This document shows positions 5,779 through 5,805 of a stretch of 5,805 nucleotides of DNA, piece after piece. Positions within the stretch are counted from its first letter, which is position 1. The number at the start of each line of letters is the position of its first letter. The position numbers and the translations under genes were made by a program. The notes beneath the pieces were generated by a model, which did not search any database, was not told where the DNA came from, and saw only the letters and a list, made by a program, of their open reading frames with translations. Origin of the DNA: an uncultured Lachnospiraceae bacterium (lineage in GTDB: Bacteria > Bacillota > Clostridia > Lachnospirales > Lachnospiraceae); NCBI GenBank assembly GCA_910579285.1, contig CAJTTT010000028.1, forward strand, positions 1 to 5,805, written 5' to 3'.

Positions 5779-5803
5779 ATATATTTATATAATATAAATA
5801 TAT
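5779..5803. repeat. 25-bp AT-only inverted repeat at window end
   Basis: ATATATTTATAT (5779-5790) and ATATAAATATAT (5792-5803) are exact reverse complements around a single A. It is composed only of A and T, so part of the match is expected by chance. It could be a cruciform-prone or easily melted element, or the upstream region of a gene outside the window. The rest of 5527-5805 is AT-rich with no convincing gene. Confidence 0.4.
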
Positions 5804-5805
5804 CA

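Overview
This window looks like an accessory island of a low- to mid-GC Gram-positive anaerobe, most plausibly a gut Clostridia/Lachnospiraceae-type genome. The pointers are strong GGAGG-type ribosome binding sites, the protein style, and a DUF932 gene of the kind often carried on conjugative elements of these bacteria. No rRNA, tRNA, CRISPR array, transposase or integrase is visible, so the host and element type are inferred.

Layout from left to right. Positions 13-945 (minus) encode a full-length DUF932 (TIGR03299-type) phage/plasmid-like protein that looks more GC-rich than the rest. A strong hairpin with a T-run (972-1010, minus) separates it from a tight five-gene block that is all on the minus strand. 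In transcription order the block is: a small acidic protein (4688-4936), a 529-aa helical protein with a glycine/alanine-rich hydrophobic segment (3041-4630), a TerB-like protein (2430-3026), a 338-aa protein with a long glycine/alanine-rich hydrophobic core (1402-2418), and a YkgJ-type cysteine-cluster protein (1104-1376). The gaps are 57, 14, 11 and 25 nt, as in one operon.

Divergent from the operon, at 5058-5372 (plus), is an XRE-family repressor-like gene. The space between them holds a good sigma-A-type promoter for the operon (TTGTAA, 17 nt, TATAAT on the minus strand). A perfect 17-bp palindrome covers its -10 box and predicted start, and a second inverted repeat brackets its -35 box. 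This is the layout of a repressor-controlled, inducible cassette. Behind the regulator is a short convergent 55-aa excisionase/MerR-like HTH gene (5359-5526, minus) whose 3' end overlaps the regulator by 14 bp. The remaining AT-rich end (5527-5805) has no convincing gene but contains several perfect inverted repeats.

Working interpretation (inference): the operon is an uncharacterised stress, conflict or defence cassette carried by a mobile element. It would pair two candidate membrane-active glycine-zipper proteins with a TerB-like sensor/adaptor and a metal-binding accessory protein under a dedicated repressor. The function is not shown by the sequence.
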